Positions 27,729-36,213 of a stretch of 64,000 nt of DNA are shown piece by piece. The position numbers and the translations under genes were made by a program. The DNA is from Viridibacterium sp047600765. Lineage in GTDB: Bacteria; Pseudomonadota; Gammaproteobacteria; Burkholderiales; Rhodocyclaceae. The stretch's first letter is position 1; each line of letters starts with the position of its first letter. The notes beneath the pieces were generated by a model. It made no database searches. It worked only from the letters and a program-made list of their open reading frames with translations, and had not been told where the DNA came from. The stretch is from NCBI GenBank assembly GCA_047600765.1, contig JASGKF010000001.1, positions 2,046,001 through 2,110,000 of the forward strand. Direction: 5' to 3'.

Positions 27729-29948
27729 TCAGGCGGCCGGCAGGCGCAGCACGAAGCAGCTGCCGCCGTCGGTCGGTGCCTCGTAAGCCACTTCGCCGCC
27801 GTGGCGCTCGGCCACGGTGCGCACCATCACCAGCCCCAGGCCATGACCGGCGATGCCGCGTGTCAGCGCGCCGGGCAGGCGCTTGAAGCGCTGGAACAGG
27901 CCGCTGCGCTCTTCGGGCGGAATGCCCGGGCCGTGATCGCGTACCCGTACGGCGATGAAGGCGCCCTCGCGCTGCAGGCCAAGCGCCACGGTCTGCCCCG
28001 GCACTCCGTACTTGATGGCGTTGCCGACCAGGTTGATCAATGCGCGGCGTAGCAGTTCGCCGCTGCCCACCACCAGCCACTCTTCGCCATAGGGCGGCAT
28101 GTCGAAGCGGCAATTTGCTGCGCGGGCCTGCGCCCACAGCTCGTCGCAGGCTTCGTCGCACAGCGCACGCAGGTCCACGGGTTCGAAGCGTGCCGGGTCG
28201 GCAGCTTCGATGCGGGCGAGGCGGAACAACTCGTCGGCCAGCTCCAGCGCGCTGGCCGTGTGGCGACGCAGGCGTGGCAGCAGGGGCTCGTCGGGCGGTG
28301 GCGCATCGATGAGACTCAGCACTGCGGCAAGCGGTGCGCGCAGGTCATGCGACACGAAGCGCAGTGTGTCGTCGCGTGATTGCTGCGCGGCGCGTTCGGC
28401 CGACAGGTCGGCCAGGCCGATGACCAGGCTGGAGCTCGCATCGACCACATCGTCGAGCGCCGATAATGACGCCAGCATTGGCACGCCCGCAGCGCTCTGC
28501 ACGGTGATCTGCACCGGCGCGGCGGGCGCTTGCGGCAGACCCGCCTGCGCTTCCAGTGGTGGTGGCCAGCGTATGGCGCGCAGGGCTTCCAGCAGCAAGG
28601 CATCACTGGCGGCTGCGAGCAGTGCGCGGGCCTTGGCGTTGGCGAGTACCAGCTGGCCATCGGGACGCAGCACGACAACGCCGACGGGCAGGTGGGCGAC
28701 CGTGTCCTCGATCAGCTTGCGCAGCGCCCGGCTGGTGTGTGCGGCACGGCGCACGAGTTGCAGGCGCTGCTGCATCGGGTCCAGCCCGCGCACGGTGGGT
28801 ACCGGGCTTTCGTCGCGTAGGGCGCGCAGCTCTTCGTCGAGGTAGCGTTGCGTGGCTTCCAGCCGGCGCCAGCTCCACAGCGGCCAGGCCACGGCGCAGG
28901 CCAGCAGGGCCGGCATCGGCCCCAGCCACAGCGTGCCGCTGCGCATCAGCACCCCACAGACGAGCACCAGCAGGGCCAGCGTGCCCAGCGTGCACAGCAG
29001 GCCAGCGCGCGCATTGCAGCGAGCGAGGATGCTCATCAGCGCCAGGCAGGCGAAGACTGCCAGCAGCGCCTGCGCAAGCGGGCTGGCGATGCGCAAACCG
29101 GTGCCGGCGCGCAGCGCGGTCAGCACATTGGCATGTACCTCGACGCCGGGCATCGGTCTGTGCAAAGCCGAGGTGGGGACGGGCACCGTATCCGACAGCC
29201 CCAGCGCGGTCGCCCCCACCAGTACCAGCTTGCCCTGCAGACGCTCGCGCGGCACCGCGCCGGTCAGCACGTTGACGTAGGAGAACTGCGTGAAGCTGCC
29301 GGGCGGGCCGACGAAGGGGATGCGCAGCCAGTCGGCGCGCTGCCATTGCTCACGCGAGACGCGCGTGCCGACCGGAATCGCTGGCCCGCCTGCGAGTTGC
29401 CACAGCGCCGCAGCGAACTGCACGTGGCGTGCGAGCTCCCAGCCTTCGCGCAGATAAACGCTGCGCGCAATGCCGTCGGGGTCGAGCTCCATCTGGATGT
29501 GTCCCAGCGCGGCGGCCTTGCTGACCAGTGCGCCGACCGGCATCTGCTCGCCGCTGATCTGGCCATCACGCTCCTGCTGGAACACGGGCAGTACCACCTT
29601 GCCATTGCGTGCGATGGCGCGCGCCAGCGCCACGTCGCCATCGGCGGGCTCGGCGAACATCAGATCCAGCGCCACGCCAGCTACGCCAGCATCCGTCAGC
29701 TGGTCGATCAGCGTGGCGTGCAGCTGGCGCGGCCAGGGCCAGCGACCGATACTGGTGAGACTGGCTTCGTCGATGGCGATGATGACGACAGCGGGGTCGG
29801 CCTGCCGTGGCGTGCGGGACTGTTGCCAGTCATGCAGGGCCAGATCGGCGCGCCACAGCCAGCTACCCAACGCTGCGGCCGCGCCCAGCGCGCAGGCCAG
29901 CAGGCAGACCAGCCACCATTCGGTGACGATGCGTTGGCGCGGTGTCAT
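27729..29948 (-). CDS. CHASE2-domain sensor histidine kinase
   Basis: 739 residues. The N-terminal helix (residues 12-31) leads into a periplasmic CHASE2 domain (VVIIAIDEASLTSIGRWPWPR is its hallmark) ending near residue 285. Three further membrane helices lie at about 300-375. Then come a PAS-like segment, a His-phosphotransfer helix with FVSHDLRAPLAAVLSLID, and an HATPase domain (NLVGNAIKYG, VRDHGPGIPP, GHGLGLVMV). Its stop-to-start arrangement places it 21 bases downstream of the LysM-FecR gene, so they form one operon. FecR/CHASE2 pairs occur widely, but the ligand is unknown. No response regulator is in the operon. Confidence 0.92.
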   Translation of the reverse strand: MTPRQRIVTEWWLVCLLACALGAAAALGSWLWRADLALHDWQQSRTPRQADPAVVIIAIDEASLTSIGRWPWPRQLHATLIDQLTDAGVAGVALDLMFAEPADGDVALARAIARNGKVVLPVFQQERDGQISGEQMPVGALVSKAAALGHIQMELDPDGIARSVYLREGWELARHVQFAAALWQLAGGPAIPVGTRVSREQWQRADWLRIPFVGPPGSFTQFSYVNVLTGAVPRERLQGKLVLVGATALGLSDTVPVPTSALHRPMPGVEVHANVLTALRAGTGLRIASPLAQALLAVFACLALMSILARCNARAGLLCTLGTLALLVLVCGVLMRSGTLWLGPMPALLACAVAWPLWSWRRLEATQRYLDEELRALRDESPVPTVRGLDPMQQRLQLVRRAAHTSRALRKLIEDTVAHLPVGVVVLRPDGQLVLANAKARALLAAASDALLLEALRAIRWPPPLEAQAGLPQAPAAPVQITVQSAAGVPMLASLSALDDVVDASSSLVIGLADLSAERAAQQSRDDTLRFVSHDLRAPLAAVLSLIDAPPPDEPLLPRLRRHTASALELADELFRLARIEAADPARFEPVDLRALCDEACDELWAQARAANCRFDMPPYGEEWLVVGSGELLRRALINLVGNAIKYGVPGQTVALGLQREGAFIAVRVRDHGPGIPPEERSGLFQRFKRLPGALTRGIAGHGLGLVMVRTVAERHGGEVAYEAPTDGGSCFVLRLPAA

Positions 29949-29969
29949 CCTTGCCCCGCGTTCCGCCGC

Positions 29970-31568
29970 CTACAGTGCGAGCAGCAGCAACAGCGCCGGC
30001 GTGAGCCACAGCCAGCGCCAGTCGCGCGGCACTTCCAGTTGCTGTGTGTCGCTCCATTGCCCGACGTAGCCGTCCGCATCAGTGGCGCGTACGCGGATGT
30101 ACCACATGCCCGCAGCGGGCTGCGGCAGGTCGAGTCGCGCGACGTTAACCTTGCGGCGCTCCACCACGTTCTTGAACTCGGGGTCGCTGGCCATTTCGAA
30201 TTCGAAGGTCTGGCCGGGCTCGCCGGGCCAGGCGAAGCTCACCTTGCCGTCTTCCATCGCCGGTTTCTCGGGCGGCCCCTGCGGTGCCGCCATCGCGAAG
30301 CGCTGCGCATCGCCCCAGGGGCCGCGGTCGCCATCGGCGCGCACCGAGGCGAGGCGCCAGAAGTACTCACCCAGCGGAAGTTCGGCGGTGAGGCGCGTGT
30401 CGCTGATGTCGTCCTTCTGCAGCACGAGAGTCTTGAAGTCCGCGTCTGTGGCGATCTGCAGGCGATAGGTTTTCGCTGCGGGCTGCCCGGTCCAGTTCAG
30501 CGGCATGCGCGGTTCGCGTGTCTTGCCGGCGTTCTGCGGCGCGATCGGGAACGGCGGCTCGGGTCGCGCCTTCAGCTTGAAGCGGCCTTCCGCATCCATG
30601 CCCTCCAGGCCGTTGTCTGCCACGCCGCGCAGGCGGAAGCGATAGTCGCCGTCGGGCAGACCGGCAACGCGCGCTTCGCTGGTGGGTTCCAGACCTTCGT
30701 AGACCGGCGTTGCGAAGTCCTGGCTGGCAGCCACCACCAGACGCCAGCGTTGCCCCGCATACATGGGGGGCAATGGCAGGCGGATCAGCGGGCGTTCGAA
30801 CAGGGGTGGGACTTCGTCCAGCGAAGGGGCGGCCAGCAGCGCAGCCGGTGAGGTGGCGCTGCCTTGTGCGAGCACGCTGCCGAAGCCGGCCGACACGGCC
30901 TGCGTGGGGGCCTTGCCGGCGGCGGCTGCGACCGAGCCTTCGGTCACTTCCAGCAGCGAACGTGCGGAGTCGGCTTCGTAACTGGCGCGGAAGCGCGTAC
31001 CGCGCACGCCGATTACGGCGGTGGGCGTACGGATCTCGTAGCGCGCGGCCGGACCTTTCTGTGGCGCCACTTCGTTTTCGATGCGACCCGCTTCGACGCC
31101 CATACGGGCCGATTGCGCACCGCTGCCACGGCGCTGCAGCAGCTCGTCAATGCGCAGGCGGCTGCCCGGGCGCACCAGCACGCGCGACTGATCCGGCAGG
31201 CTCAGCGCCAGGTAGCCGTCCGCACCGGTGATCACCGTTGCGCCCTGGGGCACTTCATCGCCTTTGGAGAGGGTTTTCCCGCCCAGCAGGCTGACCGCGC
31301 CCGCCACCGACTCGACGCGTGCCGGCACGGGATCCGGCTTCATGAGGCTGGCAGGGATTTTCAATATGCTGCCGGGTTTGAGGCGCAGGGGGTCGCGCAC
31401 CCTGTTCACGCGCTGCACCTGCGGCCAGTCGGCGGGCCGGTCGAGGATTTCCTTGCCGATGCCGATCAGGGTGTCGCGCTGGTTGACGCGGTAGTCGACG
31501 GTGTCTTCTGCCGCCATCGCACCACTTGCCAGCCAGCCCAGCAGCACTGCAAAGCAAACTTTCGTCAC
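29970..31568 (-). CDS. LysM-FecR domain protein with FN3-like repeats and C-terminal anchor
   Basis: 532 residues. A signal peptide (to AMAAED) is followed by a LysM domain (YRVNQRDTLIGIGKEIL ... LKPGSILKIP, residues 26-75), then a FecR domain (GDEVPQGATVITGADGYLA, RYEIRTPTAVIGVRGTRF). Two or three FN3-like repeats follow, each with the pattern YRLQIATD or RFRLRGVAD, ending with VRATDADGYVGQWSDTQ and a C-terminal hydrophobic helix (WLWLTPALLLLLAL). LysM suggests peptidoglycan contact; FecR usually relays signals at the periplasmic face. With the CHASE2 kinase just downstream it plausibly forms a wall-sensing two-protein unit. That is inference. Confidence 0.88.
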   Translation of the reverse strand: MTKVCFAVLLGWLASGAMAAEDTVDYRVNQRDTLIGIGKEILDRPADWPQVQRVNRVRDPLRLKPGSILKIPASLMKPDPVPARVESVAGAVSLLGGKTLSKGDEVPQGATVITGADGYLALSLPDQSRVLVRPGSRLRIDELLQRRGSGAQSARMGVEAGRIENEVAPQKGPAARYEIRTPTAVIGVRGTRFRASYEADSARSLLEVTEGSVAAAAGKAPTQAVSAGFGSVLAQGSATSPAALLAAPSLDEVPPLFERPLIRLPLPPMYAGQRWRLVVAASQDFATPVYEGLEPTSEARVAGLPDGDYRFRLRGVADNGLEGMDAEGRFKLKARPEPPFPIAPQNAGKTREPRMPLNWTGQPAAKTYRLQIATDADFKTLVLQKDDISDTRLTAELPLGEYFWRLASVRADGDRGPWGDAQRFAMAAPQGPPEKPAMEDGKVSFAWPGEPGQTFEFEMASDPEFKNVVERRKVNVARLDLPQPAAGMWYIRVRATDADGYVGQWSDTQQLEVPRDWRWLWLTPALLLLLAL

Positions 31569-31716
31569 GATCCCGCTCCCGGCCCGACAAGGTATTGATT
31601 CTGCGCTGGATCATACGCCACACTGCGCGAGCGCCTTGCGTTGCGGCGTGTAGCGGTATCAAATTTCACGAACCACTGCGCCAGCAAGGCGCGCTTCAAG
31701 CGAGAGGAGAGGTCAG

Positions 31717-32145
31717 ATGAGTTTTGTATCCGAGTTCAAGGAGTTTGCGCTCAAGGGCAACGTGGTCGACCTCGCGGTCGGCGTGATCATCGGCGGCGCC
31801 TTCGGCAAGATCGTCGATTCCATGGTGGGTGACGTCATCATGCCGCTGGTCGGTGCCGTCATCGGCAAGATCGACTTTTCCAACCTGTTCATCGTCCTCG
31901 GCAGCGTCCCCGCCGGCACCGCCAACACGCTCGACGCGCTGAAGAAAGCCGGCGTACCCGTGCTGGCCTATGGCAACTTCATCACCATCGCCATCAACTT
32001 CATCATCCTCGCCTTCGTCATCTTCATGATGATCAAGCAGATCAACCGCCTCAAGCGCGAAGCTCCGGCCGCCCCGGCTGCCGAACCGGTGACGCCGGAA
32101 GACGTGGTGCTGCTGCGCGAGATCCGCGATTCGCTGAAGAAATAA
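31717..32145 (+). CDS. mscL: Large-conductance mechanosensitive channel
   Basis: 142 residues, the usual length. MscL marks: EFKEFALKGNVVDLAVGVIIGGAFGKIV (first helix and gate), a periplasmic loop, ITIAINFIILAFVIFMMIK (second helix), and an acidic C-terminal helix ending VTPEDVVLLREIRDSLKK. It forms a homopentamer that opens at near-lytic tension. An AGAGGAGAGGTCAG leader precedes the ATG. It is monocistronic and ends at the bidirectional terminator. Confidence 0.97.
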   Translation: MSFVSEFKEFALKGNVVDLAVGVIIGGAFGKIVDSMVGDVIMPLVGAVIGKIDFSNLFIVLGSVPAGTANTLDALKKAGVPVLAYGNFITIAINFIILAFVIFMMIKQINRLKREAPAAPAAEPVTPEDVVLLREIRDSLKK

Positions 32146-32166
32146 ATAAGCAGCGCTGTAGCAATG

Positions 32167-32196
32167 AAAAACGCCGACCAGCTGGTCGGCGTTTTT
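32167..32196. terminator. Bidirectional intrinsic terminator between mscL and the Sel1 gene
   Basis: A perfect 22-bp palindrome (ACGCCGACCAG and CTGGTCGGCGT, 32171-32192) is flanked by an A-run on the left and a T-run on the right, so it can stop transcription from both convergent genes. Confidence 0.9.
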
Positions 32197-32214
32197 CATT
32201 CTGGCGCTAACGGC

Positions 32215-32985
32215 TCAGGAGCCGACACACATCCGGGGGTTACCCCCCTTGGTCACTACCTGAAGCCAGCAGGAGCTCCGCAGATTGTCCTGAGGCAACA
32301 AGCGGCCATCACTGAACAAGTGCACCAACTGCAAGGCGGCTTCCTTGTCACCTTGCAGTGCCGCCATCTCGAACCACTTTCTGGCGGCTTTGCCGTCAGC
32401 CGTGACGCCCTTGCCGTTGTAATACGCAATGCCCAGGTTGTACTGTGAATTCCTGTCGCCTTGGGCCGCAGCTTTTTCGAACCAGGCAATTCCCAATTCG
32501 GGATTGCGTGGCACGCCGAAACCCTGCGTGTAGTAATAAGCGAGATTGCGCTGCCCGTGCACGTTGCCCGCCTCAGCAGCTTTCTGCATCCACGAGGCGG
32601 CTTTTTCGCGATCCGCGACAAGCTTCTTGTCCTTGGTGCCGCTCGAGTACATCAAGCCAAGATTCAGATAGGCGCGCGGCTCTCCTTGGGCGGCAGCCTT
32701 TTCGAGCCAGGCGATGCCGCCAGGAAGATCGTAGAAGCCTTTGTCCTCTTCTGTCAGCAGGATGCCGAGCTGGGTTTGAGACTTGGCGTGTCCGCTTTGG
32801 GCGAGCGGGAGAAAAATGCGGCGAGCCTCAGCGTAGCGACGTTCAACGTAGGCGCGGTCGCCAGCAAGATACTCAAGCTCGGCGCCGGATGCCTGGGGCA
32901 CTGCTATGGGCTTGGTGGATGGAGTCTGTGCGCAAGCGGCCACAAGCAAGGCGGCCAGCAAGGCTGTGACAAGGTGTCGGCGCAT
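32215..32985 (-). CDS. Sel1-repeat lipoprotein
   Basis: 256 residues. The signal ends with LLVAAC, a lipobox. The mature part is a chain of about four to five Sel1-type TPR repeats (GHAKSQTQLGILL, GEPRAYLNLGLMYSSG, GNVHGQRNLAYYYTQG, GDRNSQYNLGIAYYNG, then GDKEAALQLVHLF). Such proteins are protein-interaction scaffolds at the envelope. It may be cotranscribed with the OmpR-type regulator upstream (18 bases apart). The partner is unknown. A Cys pair near the C-terminus (SCWLQ ... RMCVGS) could form a disulfide. Confidence 0.85.
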   Translation of the reverse strand: MRRHLVTALLAALLVAACAQTPSTKPIAVPQASGAELEYLAGDRAYVERRYAEARRIFLPLAQSGHAKSQTQLGILLTEEDKGFYDLPGGIAWLEKAAAQGEPRAYLNLGLMYSSGTKDKKLVADREKAASWMQKAAEAGNVHGQRNLAYYYTQGFGVPRNPELGIAWFEKAAAQGDRNSQYNLGIAYYNGKGVTADGKAARKWFEMAALQGDKEAALQLVHLFSDGRLLPQDNLRSSCWLQVVTKGGNPRMCVGS

Positions 32986-33003
32986 GGATTTATTGGGTGG
33001 TTT

Positions 33004-33690
33004 TCAGGCTTCGACGCGTTCGAGTCGATACCCGTAGTTGTAGGTAGGGGTGAGACGGTAGCCGTTCTCCGGCCGCAGCTGCAGCTTGCCGCGCACGCGC
33101 GAGATGTGGGTGTCGACGGTGCGCGTAGCGAGGTCGGGCGAGCGGCCCCAGACGGCTTCGAGCAGGTGGCCGCGCGACAGCAGGCGGCCGAGGTTGCGGA
33201 ACAGGAAGACGGCGAGATCGAATTCCTTTTCGGTCATTTCGATCTCTTCGCTGTTGAGCAGGATGCGCTTGGCATGCACGTCGATGACGTAGGGCGCCAT
33301 GTCCAGGCTGGCTTCAGGCTCGCGCGGTTTGGCGCGGCGCATGACGGCGTCGATGCGGCTGAGCAGGATGCGCTGGCTGACGGGTTTGACGATGTAGTCG
33401 TCGGCGCCGATGGCGAGGCCCGTGACGATGTCATCTTCCGATTCGCGCGAGGTGACGAAGATGGCCGGCGTCTGGTCGTTGCGCTCGCTGCGCAACCAGC
33501 GCAGGAAGGATTCGCCGGTCTGGTCGGGCACCATCCAGTCGAGGACGTAGAGATCGACGCTTTCGCGCGAGGCGAAGCGGATCAGGTCGCGCGTCAGCGC
33601 AAAGTGGTGAACGTCGTGGCCTTCTGCTTGCAGCCAGGCCAGCATCAGGGCTGATTGCGTGGCGTCATCTTCAAGCAATGCGATTCTCAT
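33004..33690 (-). CDS. OmpR-family response regulator
   Basis: 228 residues. The receiver domain has the acidic pair in LLEDDA, the phospho-acceptor Asp in LYVLDWMVPDQTG, the Thr in VTSRES and Lys in YIVKPVS. The C-terminal winged helix (MTEKEFDLAVFLFRNLGRLLSR, then RTVDTHISRVRGKLQL) binds DNA. There is no adjacent histidine kinase, so it is an orphan whose partner lies elsewhere. The ATG at 33690 is the only start that gives a complete receiver domain. It sits between the GloC-like hydrolase and the Sel1 gene on the same strand. Confidence 0.92.
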   Translation of the reverse strand: MRIALLEDDATQSALMLAWLQAEGHDVHHFALTRDLIRFASRESVDLYVLDWMVPDQTGESFLRWLRSERNDQTPAIFVTSRESEDDIVTGLAIGADDYIVKPVSQRILLSRIDAVMRRAKPREPEASLDMAPYVIDVHAKRILLNSEEIEMTEKEFDLAVFLFRNLGRLLSRGHLLEAVWGRSPDLATRTVDTHISRVRGKLQLRPENGYRLTPTYNYGYRLERVEA

Positions 33691-33736
33691 GTGGCATCCC
33701 GGACGGTTTGTGAAATTCCGTGTCTTGGACTGTAAC

Positions 33737-34378
33737 TCAAGAGCCCTCGCCGACAAAAGGGTTGCTCCGCCTCTCTTCGCCGAAATCGGACATGGGGCCG
33801 TGTCCGGGGATGAAGGCGATGTCGTCGCCGAGGGGGAAGAGCTTGTTCCGGATGGCGTTGATGAGGTCGGCATGGTTGCCGCGGGGGAAGTCCGTACGGC
33901 CTATGGAGCCGGCGAACAGCACGTCGCCGACGATGGCGAGCTGGCTGGCGACGTGATGGAAGACGACATGACCGGGCGTGTGGCCCGGGCAGTGGATGAC
34001 GTTGAGCGTCTCCTTGCCGACCGTCACGGTGTCGCTGTCTTCGAGCCAGCGCGTCGGTTCGAAGTCTTCGGCGGGCGGAAAACCGAACATGCGGCTTTGT
34101 TCGGCCAGCGCGTCGATCCAGAAAGCCTCGTCGCGCTGCGGGCCTTCGATGGGTACGCCGGTCTTGGCGGCCAGCGTGCCGGTGCCACCGGCATGGTCGA
34201 TGTGGCCATGGGTGAGCAGGATCTTGCTGAGCTTCAGCCCACGTTGGGCGATGGCAGCTTCGATCTTGTGCAGGTCGCCACCGGGGTCGACGACGGCGCA
34301 TTCGTTCGTTTCGTCGCACCAGAGGATGCTGCAGTTCTGCGCGAACTGGGTGACGGGGATGATGTGGTACTTGAGCAT
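33737..34378 (-). CDS. gloC: MBL-fold hydrolase, type II glyoxalase-like (GloC/YcbL)
   Basis: 213 residues of metallo-beta-lactamase fold. The zinc motif THGHIDHAGG (HxHxDH) is followed by further ligands in HCPGHTPGHV, the Asp in VGDVLFAGSIGR, and the last His in FIPGHGP. Length and motif spacing match YcbL-type hydroxyacylglutathione hydrolases, which cleave S-lactoylglutathione to lactate and glutathione. Related persulfide dioxygenases are an alternative, though the ordering here favours GloC. The pteridine reductase gene ends 17 bases before its start on the same strand. Confidence 0.85.
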   Translation of the reverse strand: MLKYHIIPVTQFAQNCSILWCDETNECAVVDPGGDLHKIEAAIAQRGLKLSKILLTHGHIDHAGGTGTLAAKTGVPIEGPQRDEAFWIDALAEQSRMFGFPPAEDFEPTRWLEDSDTVTVGKETLNVIHCPGHTPGHVVFHHVASQLAIVGDVLFAGSIGRTDFPRGNHADLINAIRNKLFPLGDDIAFIPGHGPMSDFGEERRSNPFVGEGS

Positions 34379-34395
34379 GGTGTCGCGCGGAGAAT

Positions 34396-35139
34396 TCAGA
34401 GATGGGCCGTGCGCCCGCCATCGACGGCGAGCACCTGGCCGGTGACGTAATGCGCTTCGCGCAGCAGGAAGCGTACGACGACGGCGATGTCGTCAGGATG
34501 GCCTTCGCGCTTGAGCAGGGTGTGCTGCACGATGGCGTCGCGCTCGGCGGCGGGAAACTGGCCGTCTTCGGGCCAGATGATGGCGCCCGGCGAGACGCCG
34601 TTGACGCGCACTTGGGGGGCCAGCTCGATGGCCAGTGCGCGCGTCGCGCCAAGCAGGCCTGCCTTGGCCGCGGAGTACAGCGGATAGCCCGGCAACGGGC
34701 GCTCGGCATGCACGTCGATGATGTTGACGATGGCGCCGTGCGCGGCCTTGAGATGCGGTGCGGCGGCCTGGCTGAGCAGCAGGGGCGCCTTGAGATTGCT
34801 GCCGACGAGGTCGGCCCAGGCGGCTTCGTCGATGCGGCCCAGTTCGGTCGGGAAGAAGCTCGACGCGTTGTTGACGAGGCCATCGAGGCGGCCGAAGTGC
34901 GCCACGACGGTGGTGACGAGTGCGGGCAGCGCGGCGCTGTCGAGCAGGTCGGCACGGAAGGCGGCGGCAGAATCCGGGCGTTGCGCGTTGAGTGCCGCGC
35001 AGAGCGCCTCGGCATCACCGGCCGAGCTGCGGTAATGCACGGCGATGCGGCAGCCACTGGCATGCAGGTGGCGCGCAATGCTGGCACCGACGCGGCGTGC
35101 CGCGCCGGTCACCAGGACGACGGGTGCGTCGGCGTTCAC
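34396..35139 (-). CDS. Pteridine reductase (SDR family, FolM/PTR1-like)
   Basis: 247 residues of short-chain dehydrogenase. The cofactor loop TGAARRVG, with its Arg pair that favours NADPH, is the pteridine reductase signature. NNASSFFPTELG and the catalytic Tyr/Lys in YPLYSAAKAG follow, with Asp in NIIDVHAERPL taking the usual Ser position, as in PTR1 and FolM. It should reduce dihydrobiopterin or dihydrofolate-like pterins. The start is a GTG at 35139 that overlaps the DUF1840 stop (GTGA), so translation is coupled. Confidence 0.85.
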   Translation of the reverse strand: MNADAPVVLVTGAARRVGASIARHLHASGCRIAVHYRSSAGDAEALCAALNAQRPDSAAAFRADLLDSAALPALVTTVVAHFGRLDGLVNNASSFFPTELGRIDEAAWADLVGSNLKAPLLLSQAAAPHLKAAHGAIVNIIDVHAERPLPGYPLYSAAKAGLLGATRALAIELAPQVRVNGVSPGAIIWPEDGQFPAAERDAIVQHTLLKREGHPDDIAVVVRFLLREAHYVTGQVLAVDGGRTAHL

Positions 35140-35465
35140 GTTGCCTCCCAGGTCACCACCTCGCGCTGCGATTGCGCACGGCGCAGCAGGTTGAGCAGGG
35201 GCACGATGCGTTGCGACAGGCTCACCGCTGCCGCCATGCCGCGCGGCGTCTCCGGGTCGTCTTCGTCAGGTTCGTTCTGCTTGCGCTGTGCCTCGTGCTG
35301 CGTGAAGGCGGCGTCCAGCGCAGCGATGGCCGCCGGCAGTTGTTCGACGGTGACGATGCCGCGCTTGTCGTGCGGATCCTTGCCAAGGATCTGCAGCATC
35401 TGCTGGCCGGTCTGGCCCAGCATCAGGACATCGGCATCGGCGGGGGAGCGGAAGGTAATCAGCAT
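35136..35465 (-). CDS. DUF1840 protein
   Basis: 109 residues. MLITFRSPADADVLMLGQTGQQMLQILGK is the DUF1840 hallmark, a small cytoplasmic family of Betaproteobacteria with no known function. The middle is acidic (NEPDEDDPE) and the end helical. It overlaps the pteridine reductase start and lies 7 bases downstream of the hypothetical secreted protein. Confidence 0.85.
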   Translation of the reverse strand: MLITFRSPADADVLMLGQTGQQMLQILGKDPHDKRGIVTVEQLPAAIAALDAAFTQHEAQRKQNEPDEDDPETPRGMAAAVSLSQRIVPLLNLLRRAQSQREVVTWEAT

Positions 35466-35472
35466 GGCGTGT

Positions 35473-36183
35473 TCATTTCAGGCCCGGCGCGCGCAGATCG
35501 GGCCGCAGGGCATCAAGCATTTCAGGCGTCCATTTGCCGGCGAGCTCACAGGAGAGCACCGAGCGGCCGCTGTCGCCGAAGGGGCGTATGACCAGCCATC
35601 GCATGGGCACCTGCTCGGTGGGGAAGTCTTCGTCGGCACTGCATGATACCGGCTGCCAGTGCGCGCCTTCGACCTTGCCCGTCGCGGCTTCGCCAGTCGC
35701 CGTTTCCCAGCGCTCCTGCACGCAGAAGACGTCGGGCTTCTGTGCGCTGCTGGCGGTGATGCGGCGGCCGATAGCGGGGGCGTGACGGATCAGGGTGTCG
35801 CGCACGTCGGCGGGGCTGGCGTCGATGTAGAAACCCCAGCTGAGGAAGCCGACTTCGAAGCGCGCGAAGCGCGACCAGTGCGAGAGGTCGGCGTCGAACC
35901 AGCCCGTGATCGGCAGGGCATCGAAGCGGCGTGCGCGGCGGAAGTCCCGCATCGCCGGACTGCCAATGCCCTCGGGCGGCTGGCGGCTATCGACAGCGAA
36001 GCTGGCCAGCTTGCCCTTGTGGCGGAAGGATTTTTCGCCACGCCAGCGCGGCGCATCGAGAGCCAGCGCGCGGAACAGGCTGCCGTCACATGCTGCGTGG
36101 GCGGCCAGCACATCGGCGGCACGCTGCGCCGAGGCGGGCAGGGTGAGCAGTGCGGTCAGCAGGGCAACGAGGCAACGGACCAT
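35473..36183 (-). CDS. Exported protein of unknown function
   Basis: 236 residues with a signal peptide (MVRCLVALLTALLTLPASA). The mature part has several Cys residues (CDGSLF, VFCVQERWE, PVSCSADED, LSCELAGKW), suggesting periplasmic disulfides, and many Trp residues. I do not recognise the family. It lies 30 bases downstream of gatA and just upstream of the DUF1840 gene, the position where many Betaproteobacteria carry gatB. Confidence 0.65.
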   Translation of the reverse strand: MVRCLVALLTALLTLPASAQRAADVLAAHAACDGSLFRALALDAPRWRGEKSFRHKGKLASFAVDSRQPPEGIGSPAMRDFRRARRFDALPITGWFDADLSHWSRFARFEVGFLSWGFYIDASPADVRDTLIRHAPAIGRRITASSAQKPDVFCVQERWETATGEAATGKVEGAHWQPVSCSADEDFPTEQVPMRWLVIRPFGDSGRSVLSCELAGKWTPEMLDALRPDLRAPGLK

Positions 36184-36213
36184 GTGGCTTCACTCCTGCC
36201 GCGAGCAGCGGCT

